DNA of 28,290 nt from an uncultured Duganella sp. (GCA_946482635.1 CAMLSG010000054.1:1-28290), one strand, 5' to 3'; numbered from the stretch's first letter, positions 1-7,753 are shown. Notes: generated from the letters alone by a model not told the origin. Numbers and translations: made by a program.

Positions 1-498
1 CGCCCGGAGCAGATGTATTTCAGCCAGTTCCTGCTGGCCTTCAGCGGTACCTTTTTCCTCGGGCCGATCTTTGTGTCGGGTTTTGGCGCGGTGATTGCGC
101 AGCCGTGCAACCTGATCAGCTTCTCGCTGATGTTTTCGATGACGCAGAACCTGGGCAGCCTGCTTGGTTCGGCGCTGGTCGGGACGTTCCAGGTGGTGCG
201 CGAAAAATTCCATTCGAGCCAGCTGGTCGAACACCTGACGCTGCAGGACCCGCTGGTGGCAGCGCGCGTGCAGGCCGCCGGCCTGCCGTCGCTGAGCGGA
301 GCCGCAACGCGCGAGGCCAATGTCCTCGCCTATAACGATGTCTTCCTGATGATCTTTTTTGTTGCCTGCGGCACGCTGGCGTGGATGGCGCTGCATTACG
401 CATGGCAGGTGTGCACCGCCACCCGTCCGGCGGCGCCTGCACAGAATGCGCAGACCGGCATGGCGCAGGTATCACTTTCCAACTCGGGGGCCCAATGA
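1..498 (+). CDS. DHA2 (EmrB-type) MFS drug transporter, C-terminal fragment
   Basis: This is the 3' end of a gene that starts outside the window; the frame is open from base 1. The visible 165 or so residues hold two or three hydrophobic helices, a periplasmic-type loop (around HSSQLVEHLTLQDPLVAAR) and a last helix near VFLMIFFVACGTLAWMALHY, then a short polar tail. The 'NLGSLLGSALVGTFQ' helix and the following loop are typical of the last helices of 14-helix DHA2/EmrB proton-driven exporters. Its stop TGA overlaps the ATG of the adaptor gene (ATGA, 495-498), so the two are translationally coupled. With the adaptor and the outer-membrane lipoprotein it would form a tripartite exporter from the inner membrane to the outside. 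The substrate cannot be told. Family call is good; the exact subfamily rests on the neighbours. Confidence 0.85.
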   Translation, partial: RPEQMYFSQFLLAFSGTFFLGPIFVSGFGAVIAQPCNLISFSLMFSMTQNLGSLLGSALVGTFQVVREKFHSSQLVEHLTLQDPLVAARVQAAGLPSLSGAATREANVLAYNDVFLMIFFVACGTLAWMALHYAWQVCTATRPAAPAQNAQTGMAQVSLSNSGAQ

Positions 499-1646
499 GC
501 ACACCAACACCAGCAAGCGAGACTCCCGCACCGGCAGCGCCGGTGGCAGCCCCGCCAACGGCGCCGCCCCCGGCGCCCGACCGGCGTGCGCAGTGGCTGT
601 CGGGGATCGGCTTCGCCCTGATCGCGCTGATTGGCGTGCTGATCGTGCTGTATGCGTGGCGCCTGCCGCCCTTTACCAGCCCGATCGTGTCGACGGAGAA
701 CGCCACGGTACGCGGCCAGGTAACGGTAATAGGCTCGCAATTGCCGGCTTATGTGGCGGACGTGAAAGTGCAGGATTTCCAGTTCGTGCGCAAAGGCGAC
801 TTGCTGGTCGAACTGGATTCGCGCATTTACCGCCAGCGCTTTGAACAGGCGCAGGCGCAGTTGGCGGCGCAGAAAGCGGCGCTGGCAAACTGGGAGCAGT
901 CGCGCGCCAGCGCCAGGGCGGGCATTGCCCTGCAGGAGGCGGTATTGTCGAATGCGCAGGCGCAGGCAGCACGCGCTTCGGCTGACTACGGGCGCGCGGA
1001 ACAGCTGGTCGGCGACGGCTCGCTGTCGGTGCGCGAGCAGGATGCACAGCGTGCGGCGCGCGCGCAGGCAATGGCAGCCGTAGCACAAGCCCGCGCGAAC
1101 GTGGATATCGCCCGGCAGCAGGCGCAATCGGTCACCGTGAACCGCGACGCACTTGAGGCGGCGGTGGCGAATGCGGAAGCCGCGCTAAAGGCCGCCAGCG
1201 TCGACCTGGAGAACACGCACATCGTAGCGCCAGCCGATGGACAACTGGGGCAGGTCAATGTACGGCGCGGCGCCTATGTGGCGTCCGGCGCGCAGCTCAT
1301 GGGACTGGTGCCGCGCGATATGTGGGTCATCGCCAACCTCAAAGAGACGCAGATGAACGGAGTGCAGGTGGGGCAGGGCGCAACCTTCAAGGTCGATGCG
1401 CTGGATGGCGCCACGCTGACCGGCCAGGTGGAACGCATTTCCCCGGCCACCGGCTCCGAATTCGCGGTGCTCCCTGCGGACAACGCGACCGGCAATTTCG
1501 TCAAGATCTCGCAGCGGATTCCGGTACGGATCAAGATCGATGCAGGCCAGAAGCTGGCGCAGCGCCTGCGGCCAGGGATGTCGGTGATCGTCAGCATCGA
1601 CACCTCCGCCGTCCTGAATGAGAAAGCATCCGGAGTTCGGCCATGA
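495..1646 (+). CDS. HlyD/EmrA-family membrane fusion (adaptor) protein
   Basis: Product is 383 aa. Residues 1-33 form a proline/alanine-rich cytoplasmic tail, followed by one transmembrane helix (about 35-57, FALIALIGVLIVLYAW). Next come the first lipoyl half (VTVIGSQLPAYVADVKVQDFQ), a long Ala/Gln-rich coiled-coil hairpin (about 115-245), the second lipoyl half (IVAPADGQLGQVNVRRG) and a beta-barrel region (WVIANLKETQMNGVQVGQ). This is the classic EmrA/HlyD_D23 layout. It bridges the MFS pump and the outer-membrane channel in the periplasm. I chose the ATG at 495 because it overlaps the upstream stop as ATGA and begins just before the tail and helix; an in-frame ATG at 381 would lie deep inside the transporter gene. 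The 3' end overlaps the next gene as ATGA (1643-1646). Confidence 0.92.
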   Translation: MSTPTPASETPAPAAPVAAPPTAPPPAPDRRAQWLSGIGFALIALIGVLIVLYAWRLPPFTSPIVSTENATVRGQVTVIGSQLPAYVADVKVQDFQFVRKGDLLVELDSRIYRQRFEQAQAQLAAQKAALANWEQSRASARAGIALQEAVLSNAQAQAARASADYGRAEQLVGDGSLSVREQDAQRAARAQAMAAVAQARANVDIARQQAQSVTVNRDALEAAVANAEAALKAASVDLENTHIVAPADGQLGQVNVRRGAYVASGAQLMGLVPRDMWVIANLKETQMNGVQVGQGATFKVDALDGATLTGQVERISPATGSEFAVLPADNATGNFVKISQRIPVRIKIDAGQKLAQRLRPGMSVIVSIDTSAVLNEKASGVRP

Positions 1647-3061
1647 AGTGCATGGCTGCCGCCCTGGCTGTCGCCGTGCTGGCTGGTTGCGCAGCACGCA
1701 TCCCGGCCCCAATCGAATCGCAGCTGTCGATTCCTGAAAGCTGGCGCGGCCAGCCGCCCGACAAGGCAGAGCCCGTGTCCCACCATGGGGTCAGGCCCCA
1801 TGGTGGGACACAGGCTCTGCCGGAGAAGGAGTGGTGGAAGGCTTATGGTGATCCGGCGCTGTCCGAACTGGTCGCGCGGGTGCTGGCGCACAATACGGAC
1901 GTGCGGCTGGCACAGTTGCGGGTGGCGGAATTCCGGGCGCGACTGGCCGCGGCGGATGCGAACCGGGCGCCAACACTGGGTGCGACGCTGACGCCGGTGC
2001 GCACGCGCACCCTGGCCTACAACGGCGTTCCGTACACTACCAACCTGTTTGCAGGCGAATTCCAGGCGGCGTATGAAGTCGACCTGTGGGGTCGCCTGGC
2101 CCATGCCAGCGAGGCTGCGGCGCAATCGCTGGCCGCAGAGCAGGCCAACGCAGGCGCTGCGCAGCTGTCGGTTGCAGCGCTGGCAGCGAACGGCTACCTG
2201 CAGCTGCGCGGGCTGGATGCGCAGCTTGAATTGGCGCGCGCCACGCTGGACTTGCGCGAGCAATCGCGCCGGCTGGCGCAGCGGCAGTTCGAAACCGGCT
2301 ATACCTCGCGCCTGGAATGGCTGCAGGCCCAGGCCGAGTACGAAGCGGCGGCCGAACAGATCCCGCAGTTGCAGCGCCAGATCAGCGACCAGGAAAACGC
2401 GCTGTCGCTGCTGGCCGGCAGCACCCCCGGCCCGATCACGCGCGGCAAAACGCTGGATGAACTGTCTCCGCCGGCGGTGCCGGTCGGCCTGCCGTCAACC
2501 TTGTTGCAGCGACGGCCGGACATCGCCCGTGCCGCGCACAACGTGGCAGCGGCCAAGGCCAGTGTGCAGGCCACCAGCGAGCAGCTGCTGCCCACCTTCC
2601 GCCTGACCGGCACCGGCGGCGTGCAATCGACGGACTTCAGCAAGTTCCTGCACGATCCAACCTACCTGTGGCGCGTAGGCGTCGGAATGGCCGCGCCGAT
2701 CTGGGATGGCGGCCGGGTGCAGGCCCAGACTGACGCCGCTGCAGCCCAGCGCGACCAGACGCTGGTGGCTTATGAACAGACCGTACGCGTCGCGCTGGTG
2801 GAGGTGGAAAATGGCCTGACTGCATTGCAGCGCTTGCAGGAGCAATCGGTGCAGAACGATGCGCGCCGCGCCACCGCAGCTGAAACCCTGCGCATTGCAC
2901 GTAACCGCTATCGCAATGGCTATGCTTCCTACCTTGAAGAACTGGATGCCCAGCGCACGCTGTTCAACGCCGACGTAACGCGATTGCAGTTGCGCAGCCG
3001 CCTGCTGGGCGCCAGCGTGGACCTGTACCGTGCACTGGGCGGTGGCTGGACCGCCGACTAA
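1643..3061 (+). CDS. NodT-family outer-membrane efflux lipoprotein
   Basis: Product is 472 aa. It starts with a lipoprotein signal peptide (lipobox LAGC, lipidated Cys16) and contains two OEP/TolC repeats. The N-terminal motif 'EKEWWKAYGDPALSELV', the beta-strand signature 'FQAAYEVDLWGRLAHASEAA', 'RRPDIARAAHNVAAAKA' and the C-terminal 'NRYRNGYASYLEELDAQRTL' are all typical of NodT channels. It is the outer-membrane exit duct for the MFS/EmrA pair encoded just upstream; all three genes are joined by ATGA overlaps. Residues about 41-60 are encoded by a 57-bp near-perfect palindrome (separate entry) that adds 19 codons without breaking the frame, between the lipobox and the first conserved block. 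The stop TAA overlaps the stop of the convergent EpsI-like gene by 4 nt. Confidence 0.93.
   Translation: MKCMAAALAVAVLAGCAARIPAPIESQLSIPESWRGQPPDKAEPVSHHGVRPHGGTQALPEKEWWKAYGDPALSELVARVLAHNTDVRLAQLRVAEFRARLAAADANRAPTLGATLTPVRTRTLAYNGVPYTTNLFAGEFQAAYEVDLWGRLAHASEAAAQSLAAEQANAGAAQLSVAALAANGYLQLRGLDAQLELARATLDLREQSRRLAQRQFETGYTSRLEWLQAQAEYEAAAEQIPQLQRQISDQENALSLLAGSTPGPITRGKTLDELSPPAVPVGLPSTLLQRRPDIARAAHNVAAAKASVQATSEQLLPTFRLTGTGGVQSTDFSKFLHDPTYLWRVGVGMAAPIWDGGRVQAQTDAAAAQRDQTLVAYEQTVRVALVEVENGLTALQRLQEQSVQNDARRATAAETLRIARNRYRNGYASYLEELDAQRTLFNADVTRLQLRSRLLGASVDLYRALGGGWTAD
1765..1821 (+). repeat. 57-bp REP-like palindrome inside the NodT-type gene
   Basis: Two 26-nt arms (1765-1790 and 1796-1821) are reverse complements except for one C/T difference near the outer end, around a 5-nt loop TCAGG. 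The core reads GGGGTCAGGCCCC, flanked by CCACCATGG-type sequence. The total length is 57 nt, a multiple of three, and it is read through in frame as about residues 41-60 of the outer-membrane lipoprotein. The translated stretch (SHHGVRPHGG) has no counterpart in the conserved parts of this family. Arms this long and this well matched do not arise from coding constraint. It resembles the short palindromic REP/MITE-like elements that scatter through some proteobacterial genomes. I saw no second copy in the window. Confidence 0.85.
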
Positions 3062-3585
3062 GGCGCATTCCCGCCAGCATTCTTCGCAACGGTGATGGCC
3101 CACCACGGACCTTTTGTCTGCCCCAGTTGCGCCGCCCAATACCAGGCCGAGACATCGCTCCATTGCCCGCCGTCGCCATCGGCAATGCGTTCGCGTACTT
3201 CGAGCTGTTGCGATCCACGCGAGGCGATGAATCCCGACCATCGCTCATTGCCAACGATTTTGATGGGCTGCACGGTGAGTTCGTAGCCGTTCGCTTTGAA
3301 GCAGTCGCTGCTCGCATGCAGCTTGCGCGTGCCCTGGCCTACCCAGCGGATAACGATTTCGCGTTCGCCATCGCTGAAGCGGCCCACGCGCCCAGGGAAG
3401 TTCTGCTGGAAACGTTCTTCGATCGGCGTGAGGGGAAGCGGTGTAATCGGCTTGCCGTCAAAGGTGGCGGGCCACCCCGGAAAGCCGGCTATGGCGCGAG
3501 TGTTTTCTCCGCTTTCGACAAGTGCCGGTGCGAGCGCGCCCAATGCGCATAGTGCGGCGAAGGCCATGGTGGCGAAAGATTTCAT
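3058..3585 (-). CDS. EpsI-like exosortase-associated protein
   Basis: Product is 175 aa with an N-terminal signal sequence or membrane anchor (MKSFATMAFAALCALGALAPAL). The body carries 'GFPGWPATFDGKPITPLPL', 'IVIRWVGQGTRKLHASSDCF' and 'SDVSAWYWAAQ'. The H-x4-C pattern (LHASSDC) followed by 'KANGYEL' resembles the His/Cys core of EpsI/DUF3485 proteins, which accompany exosortases; similarity is moderate. The ATG at 3585 is preferred over the one at 3594: it overlaps the exosortase stop as ATGA and has GGGGAA 9 nt upstream, whereas that same GGGGAA would abut the earlier ATG. It probably assists the sorting enzyme at the periplasmic face of the inner membrane. The stop TAG overlaps the convergent lipoprotein gene (3058-3061). 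A specific biochemical role is unknown. Confidence 0.65.
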   Translation of the reverse strand: MKSFATMAFAALCALGALAPALVESGENTRAIAGFPGWPATFDGKPITPLPLTPIEERFQQNFPGRVGRFSDGEREIVIRWVGQGTRKLHASSDCFKANGYELTVQPIKIVGNERWSGFIASRGSQQLEVRERIADGDGGQWSDVSAWYWAAQLGQTKGPWWAITVAKNAGGNAP

Positions 3586-4367
3586 GGTGCGCATTTCCCC
3601 ATGCGGTGGATCATGAACAGGATTGCCGCACCAGCGGCAGAAAAGGTGACAATGCCGATGCCTCCATGTGCAGCGGTAGGCAGGTGCACAATGCCGGTCT
3701 CCACATAGAACAGCGCCGAGGCGCGGAGCGCGTTAGCCGCTACGACCGCTAAAACAGCCAGCACCAGCGCGGCTGCCGTGCGAAGTGACGAAAGCCGGAT
3801 AGCACCAGCCATGGCGCTCGCCAGCAGCAGGCCAGTCCACAGCATTTTCACTCCGCTGCATGGTGCGTCGATGGACACCAGTTGCCCATGCCATGCCAGC
3901 ATGGCGCCCTCACGCGCCACGGGTACGCCGTTCATGCGCAGCAGGAAAACCGACAGGTCGCCGGCGACGACCCGCAGCGGATATCCTAGATAGAACTGCA
4001 AGGTTGCGGCGAACGGCAGCGCCAGGATGCAGAGCGCGAACAGGGCCACGTCAAAACGCTTGCCCAGTCTGAAACTGCTGGCCAGCGCGGTGATTGCCAT
4101 TACAAGGATCAGTGAACGCGCCGGAACGGGTACCCTGCACATTGTGGCGGCGAGATATATTGCCAGGCATGCGCATGGCAGCAATAGCGGCCGTGACACG
4201 GCTTGCCGCGCCGGCGAAAAGGCAAGGACGGCTGCAGCGGCGGCGGCGGCCAGCAAGCCTGCACTGTCGTTCGATCCGTCCAGCGTGCCCATGGCGAACC
4301 AGAGCAGGACCGGCCAGCACGCCAGGCACAAGGCAGCCAGCAGCAGGGAGAATGGCGGCGACTTCAT
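3582..4367 (-). CDS. Exosortase-family cysteine transpeptidase
   Basis: Product is 261 aa and almost entirely hydrophobic, with about eight predicted helices. The three exosortase catalytic residues are visible: Cys170 in 'IDAPCSGVKMLW', Arg215 in 'ANALRASALFYVE' and His234 in 'TAAHGGIGIV'. Exosortases cut PEP-CTERM tails in the inner membrane, analogous to sortases. The ATG at 4367 overlaps the stop of the VIT/VWA gene (ATGA, 4364-4367), and the stop overlaps the start of the EpsI-like gene in the same way, so all three are translationally coupled. The length is at the short end for the family, and no polysaccharide genes are nearby. That points to one of the small dedicated exosortases with a single adjacent target rather than the general EpsH/XrtA type. 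The family call is firm; the subtype is not. Confidence 0.88.
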   Translation of the reverse strand: MKSPPFSLLLAALCLACWPVLLWFAMGTLDGSNDSAGLLAAAAAAAVLAFSPARQAVSRPLLLPCACLAIYLAATMCRVPVPARSLILVMAITALASSFRLGKRFDVALFALCILALPFAATLQFYLGYPLRVVAGDLSVFLLRMNGVPVAREGAMLAWHGQLVSIDAPCSGVKMLWTGLLLASAMAGAIRLSSLRTAAALVLAVLAVVAANALRASALFYVETGIVHLPTAAHGGIGIVTFSAAGAAILFMIHRMGKCAP

Positions 4368-6697
4368 TGGGATCGGAAGCGGAGGCGCCACGCCAGCATC
4401 AGGGTCGCCACCAGGATCATCGCCCAGGTCTCCGGCTCTGGAATGGTTGGCACGCTGCCTGGCGGCACGGGCTCCAGGCCAGCATCCTTGTACTGTTCGC
4501 GCGTTTCCAGCACGACGGCGCCGGAAACTGGAGTAACCAGCTGGTAGCGCACGGCCAGGTTGACGGCATCTGCTTTCCGGGACGGGCTCGCGCTCATTCT
4601 GGCAATTTCGTTTGCAGCCCACAGCCGCACCAGGTGCTGGGACGTGCGGCCGGATTGCGGCATGTCCCCTGCGCTGCGTCGCTCGCGTAACAGGACGGTG
4701 CGGCTGGCTCCTGGCGCCCATTGCGAAAACAGCTTGCCGAGATCTTCGTTCAGCTTGCCGAAGCCTGGAACCGTGCTGACGCCCTCGAGCTGCCGCGCTA
4801 TCACGTTTGGCCCCCGTTCCACTGCCAGGTCATATAAGGCGACCTGGCTGGCCCGACGCTCAAGCCGCTGCTGCAAGACGCCGGTTGACTGGGAAGCCAG
4901 GGGCTGGGGGCCATGAATCCATACAACCGCCCCGCGCGACGACATGGAGGCCCAGTCCCATGCTTTACCCAGCGCGTCGCTGTTATCGCGCCCACCGGCG
5001 AAGTCCTGCTTCCCGATGTACTGGTGCGTGAGGAGCGAATTGGCGCTGTTATGGAGGAACAGCGACGGCGTCTCGTCCCCGGCAAACACCACGGCCATCT
5101 CCATGTTTTGAGGGAAGAATGCCAGCGCCTCCTGTAATTGGCGCTTCCGTTGCTGCATTGACGCCGAGCCGTCGATGACGACGGCCACCCGCTGCGGCGG
5201 GATAGCGGCGGCTTCGCTGATTTCCTGGACGACGATCTTGCCGTCGCCGCCTTTCTCGTCGGTACTCCAGGCCAGCGGCGCAGGCCGGGCGCCGGGCACC
5301 CAGACTGTATGCAGTGGCTGCGCTGGCGACGGCTCGGCCAGTTCGCCGCGGACAGCATGGATGCCGCGCGGACCCGCCTGCGCGTTGAGCCCGGGGCTGC
5401 CTTTCAAAGGAGCCGCCGATTCAAACCACACTGCGTGGCGCAAGTCCGGCGCGAGGTCGAAGTTGCGTTCGCTGAAGGCAGGCAACTGGATGTGCATTGC
5501 TTCCTTGCCGGGAGGCGCCATCGGGAGCGTAATGCCGAGGCGGATTTTCATGTTGCCGGATGGGGGAATGGGAAACAGTTGGACCTGAATCCGGTCATTA
5601 CCCGCCGTGGTGACAAGCAGTGGGTCGCGATTCCTGCTGACCACTTTTGCGTAGGCTTCGCGTACTTGCGCGCGGCCCCCGAAGGCAGCTTCGCGCTCCT
5701 CGCCGTCGATCCACAGCGTTGCGCGCGAAACCACGCCTCCCGGCGGCATGACAATTTCGGCCCTGCCTTCCTGCTGGCTTGGGGAGTCGTTGTGGAAGTC
5801 CATGGTCCATTCCATGTAGCCCAGGGCGGCATTGGCGTCGATCGATCCATCCATGCGCGAGGCCACGAGAACGACGTCGTTGACGCGCTGGCCTACATTG
5901 GCACCTCCCTGGTCATCGTCGAAAATGCGCTCCCACTCGCGCATCGAGCGGTGAGCCGGGGCAGGACGGGAGTTGAAGACGGTTCCCGTCACCTGGTAGA
6001 AGATGGTCCGCGCCCGCTCCGGGGTGCTTTCGGCCTGGCTTGTAAACAGGGTGCCGAGCAAGTCCGTCGCCTGGCCGCCCTGGCGGTAGCAAAGGCGCAG
6101 CATCAAATCTTCATCGCCCACTTTGCGCAGGAGCTGGATACCGCGCAAGCGCGTTTCGGCGGAATCCGACACGGCCATCTGCATGCCGATCCTTGTCATG
6201 GTGGACGGGGCATCAATCGCCAGGAGCGCCAGGAATGCGAGCGCGATGCCTCGCCACAGCTTGCCTGGCGCTTGCCCGCTTCCGGTCCTCAATGCCTTCC
6301 TGGAGAATACGGCGCATGCCACGGCAAACATGGGCGAGAGGCCAAGCAGGCCGATGCCGAATGCGATTACCGCGAATGCTGCAATGGGGGATATCGGCAG
6401 GAACACCAGGCTGTAAAACACGGCGACGCCGGTGGAGAATGCATGCAAAAGAGTCCAGCGGGACGGCATTGCTTCGCCGCGCCGCAATGCGAGCAGCAGC
6501 CGCGCGTTTGCCAGCGGGATGGTGGCGTACAAGGCGAAGTGAAACGGCGTGGGCAGGGGATCGAAAAAAATCTGGCGGCACATGCCGGTGATCGTTTCAA
6601 ACAGCAGCGCTGCGATGGGCAGGGCGACCCCGAACATTGCGACAAACGCGATAGTCCCGTAGGGCGGCCGGTCTTCTGCGGCGGAATTTGTTGGCAT
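4364..6697 (-). CDS. Multi-pass VIT + VWA domain protein with PEP-CTERM sorting signal
   Basis: Product is 777 aa. Residues about 14-162 contain four or five membrane helices. A VIT-like domain follows (about 270-410: 'GYMEWTMDFHNDS', 'EIVMPPGGVVSRATLWIDGEE', 'GRAQVREAYAKVV', 'LVTTAGNDRIQVQLFPIPP'). A von Willebrand A-like segment begins at about 503, with a MIDAS motif DGSAS at 509-513. The C-terminus is a textbook PEP-CTERM signal: Pro-Glu-Pro at 753-755, a hydrophobic helix (about 758-770) and a basic end (RLRFRSQ). It is the obvious substrate of the exosortase whose start codon overlaps its stop. Being anchored at the N-terminus before processing is unusual for a sorted protein. The ATG at 6697 has GGAAG upstream, but both lie in a hairpin. 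Related VIT targets of dedicated exosortases are known (XrtN type in Bacteroidetes); the function is unknown. Confidence 0.87.
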   Translation of the reverse strand: MPTNSAAEDRPPYGTIAFVAMFGVALPIAALLFETITGMCRQIFFDPLPTPFHFALYATIPLANARLLLALRRGEAMPSRWTLLHAFSTGVAVFYSLVFLPISPIAAFAVIAFGIGLLGLSPMFAVACAVFSRKALRTGSGQAPGKLWRGIALAFLALLAIDAPSTMTRIGMQMAVSDSAETRLRGIQLLRKVGDEDLMLRLCYRQGGQATDLLGTLFTSQAESTPERARTIFYQVTGTVFNSRPAPAHRSMREWERIFDDDQGGANVGQRVNDVVLVASRMDGSIDANAALGYMEWTMDFHNDSPSQQEGRAEIVMPPGGVVSRATLWIDGEEREAAFGGRAQVREAYAKVVSRNRDPLLVTTAGNDRIQVQLFPIPPSGNMKIRLGITLPMAPPGKEAMHIQLPAFSERNFDLAPDLRHAVWFESAAPLKGSPGLNAQAGPRGIHAVRGELAEPSPAQPLHTVWVPGARPAPLAWSTDEKGGDGKIVVQEISEAAAIPPQRVAVVIDGSASMQQRKRQLQEALAFFPQNMEMAVVFAGDETPSLFLHNSANSLLTHQYIGKQDFAGGRDNSDALGKAWDWASMSSRGAVVWIHGPQPLASQSTGVLQQRLERRASQVALYDLAVERGPNVIARQLEGVSTVPGFGKLNEDLGKLFSQWAPGASRTVLLRERRSAGDMPQSGRTSQHLVRLWAANEIARMSASPSRKADAVNLAVRYQLVTPVSGAVVLETREQYKDAGLEPVPPGSVPTIPEPETWAMILVATLMLAWRLRFRSQ

Positions 6698-6729
6698 TGC
6701 GCTTCCATGGAGGATGGTGGAAGCGCAAT
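6696..6729 (-). promoter_or_regulatory. Leader hairpin covering the RBS and start of the VIT/VWA gene
   Basis: A perfect 12-bp inverted repeat (6696-6707 and 6718-6729, arms ATTGCGCTTCCA / TGGAAGCGCAAT) encloses a 10-nt loop. On the minus-strand RNA the downstream arm contains the GGAAG ribosome-binding site and the first two bases of the ATG at 6697. No U-tract follows, so it is not a normal terminator. It could act as a translational switch (masked start) or, as DNA, as a dyad operator just downstream of the candidate promoter. Confidence 0.6.
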
Positions 6730-6740
6730 TGTGAATGCCG

Positions 6741-6770
6741 ATTATGCGTTGATTATGTGTTTCCTGTGAA
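6741..6770 (-). promoter_or_regulatory. Candidate sigma70 promoter of the exosortase unit
   Basis: On the minus strand TTCACA (6770-6765) and CATAAT (6746-6741) are separated by 18 nt, close to the TTGACA/TATAAT consensus. Transcription would begin near 6734, so the leader would consist almost wholly of the hairpin at 6729-6696. It lies in the 85-nt gap after the DUF1003 gene, consistent with a transcription unit separate from the RND operon. Confidence 0.45.
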
Positions 6771-6782
6771 GCTGCGCAATAG

Positions 6783-7286
6783 CTACTGAGCGTCCTTCCG
6801 TTCGCGCAGCAGGTGGCCGTGAACTTCTGCTGTCAGCTTGTCGATGCGTTCGACCAGTTCCTTGGTGGTTTGGGTCAGCTCGGTATTCTGGCGCAATAGT
6901 TCCATCATCTGCGCCGTATGGCGCGCTGCCTGCTGCGCAAGCGCCTCGCGGTGGCGCGCGTCGGCATCGTTGTGGGCCTTGTCCCGTTCGGCCTGGCGTG
7001 TCTGCGCGAGAAGGATCAACGGCGCAGCGTAAGCCGCCTGCAGGCTGAACGCAAGGTTCAGCAAAATGAAGGGGTAGCGGTCGAAATGCGTAAATCCCCA
7101 AACATTGGCCCCGATCCATACCGCGACGATGACAGTCTGGGCGCCCAGGAACAGCGGCGTGCCGAAGAAGCGGGCGAATGCTTCCGCCTTCAGCCCGAAA
7201 GTGTCCGCACCAAAGGTTTTGCTCAGGTGTTCATGTTCGCGGTGAAAGCGCAGGTGGTCGCTGTCGTGGCCTGGCTGGCTGCTCAT
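6783..7286 (-). CDS. DUF1003-family membrane protein
   Basis: Product is 167 aa. A polar N-terminus (about 1-42, with 'RFHREHEHLSKTFG') leads into two membrane helices (about 43-64 'LGAQTVIVAVWIGANVW' and 71-94 'PFILLNLAFSLQAAYAAPLI'). The loop FTHFDRYPFILLNL is the DUF1003 signature. A long charged, Gln/Arg-rich coiled coil follows to the end (about 97-160), presumably cytoplasmic. Family function is not established. The ATG at 7286 lies 2 nt after the stop of the GyrI-like gene and has no clear ribosome-binding site, so it is probably coupled to that gene and is the last member of the RND efflux operon. A longer reading of the frame, up to 7433, would run into the GyrI-like gene and is not favoured. 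Confidence 0.85.
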   Translation of the reverse strand: MSSQPGHDSDHLRFHREHEHLSKTFGADTFGLKAEAFARFFGTPLFLGAQTVIVAVWIGANVWGFTHFDRYPFILLNLAFSLQAAYAAPLILLAQTRQAERDKAHNDADARHREALAQQAARHTAQMMELLRQNTELTQTTKELVERIDKLTAEVHGHLLRERKDAQ

Positions 7287-7288
7287 GA

Positions 7289-7753
7289 TCAGTCGATCGG
7301 GATGAAAAGCTCGCAGGCGAATTCGCCCGTTTGCGGGTCCGTGCGGAAGTCTGCGGCATAGCGTTCGAAGCAGGGGCCGGGGCGCTCTTTCAGGCCCGCA
7401 TCCGGCAGCCCCTGCGAATAGAATGCATGCCATACTTCGCCGATGCCTTCGGCCGGTCCGTAGTAATCCGCCACCGCATAACGCCCGCCGGGGATGGTGG
7501 CCAGTGCCGCTGGCGGCGGCGCCGGGTCATCGTGGCCGATTTCGACACAGGCGTCGTAGCGGCACTTCTCAGGCGGCGTGTTGCCAGGATCATCCATCGC
7601 CACGCCATAGGTGACGCGCCCCACCAGGCCATTGGCCTCCATCCACGGAGCAACGACGTCGCGCCAGAATTCCCCCAGTGCCGGGCCAAAGGGCCCGGTG
7701 TGGCGCAGGAAGGCGACCCGGGCGGGACCGATTTCAATGGCGCGGACTTTCAT
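7289..7753 (-). CDS. GyrI-like small-molecule-binding protein
   Basis: Product is 154 aa. It matches the stand-alone GyrI/SbmC-like effector-binding fold: 'EIGPARVAFLRHTGPF', 'FWRDVVAPWMEANGLV', 'GVAMDDPGNTPPEKCRYDACVEI', 'PGGRYAVADYYGP' and a C-terminal 'GEFACELFIPI' with the conserved Glu. There is no AraC-type DNA-binding domain. Members bind hydrophobic drug-like ligands; some inhibit or protect gyrase and some act on small-molecule electrophiles, so the exact role is open. The ATG at 7753 has AAGGAG 6 nt upstream and lies 10 nt past the pump gene's stop, so it is co-transcribed with the RND pump. It may capture or modify a pump substrate in the cytoplasm. A start at 7789 would lie inside the pump gene and is rejected. 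Confidence 0.85.
   Translation of the reverse strand: MKVRAIEIGPARVAFLRHTGPFGPALGEFWRDVVAPWMEANGLVGRVTYGVAMDDPGNTPPEKCRYDACVEIGHDDPAPPPAALATIPGGRYAVADYYGPAEGIGEVWHAFYSQGLPDAGLKERPGPCFERYAADFRTDPQTGEFACELFIPID

Noticed and set aside
5309..6769. 486-codon plus-strand frame antisense to the VIT/VWA gene
   Set aside because: It runs through the VIT/VWA gene and the promoter/hairpin leader; no recognisable motifs.
7674..7706. GGGCC-rich inverted repeat inside the GyrI-like gene
   Set aside because: Short GC-rich palindrome within a coding region, with no U-tract and explained by codon choice.
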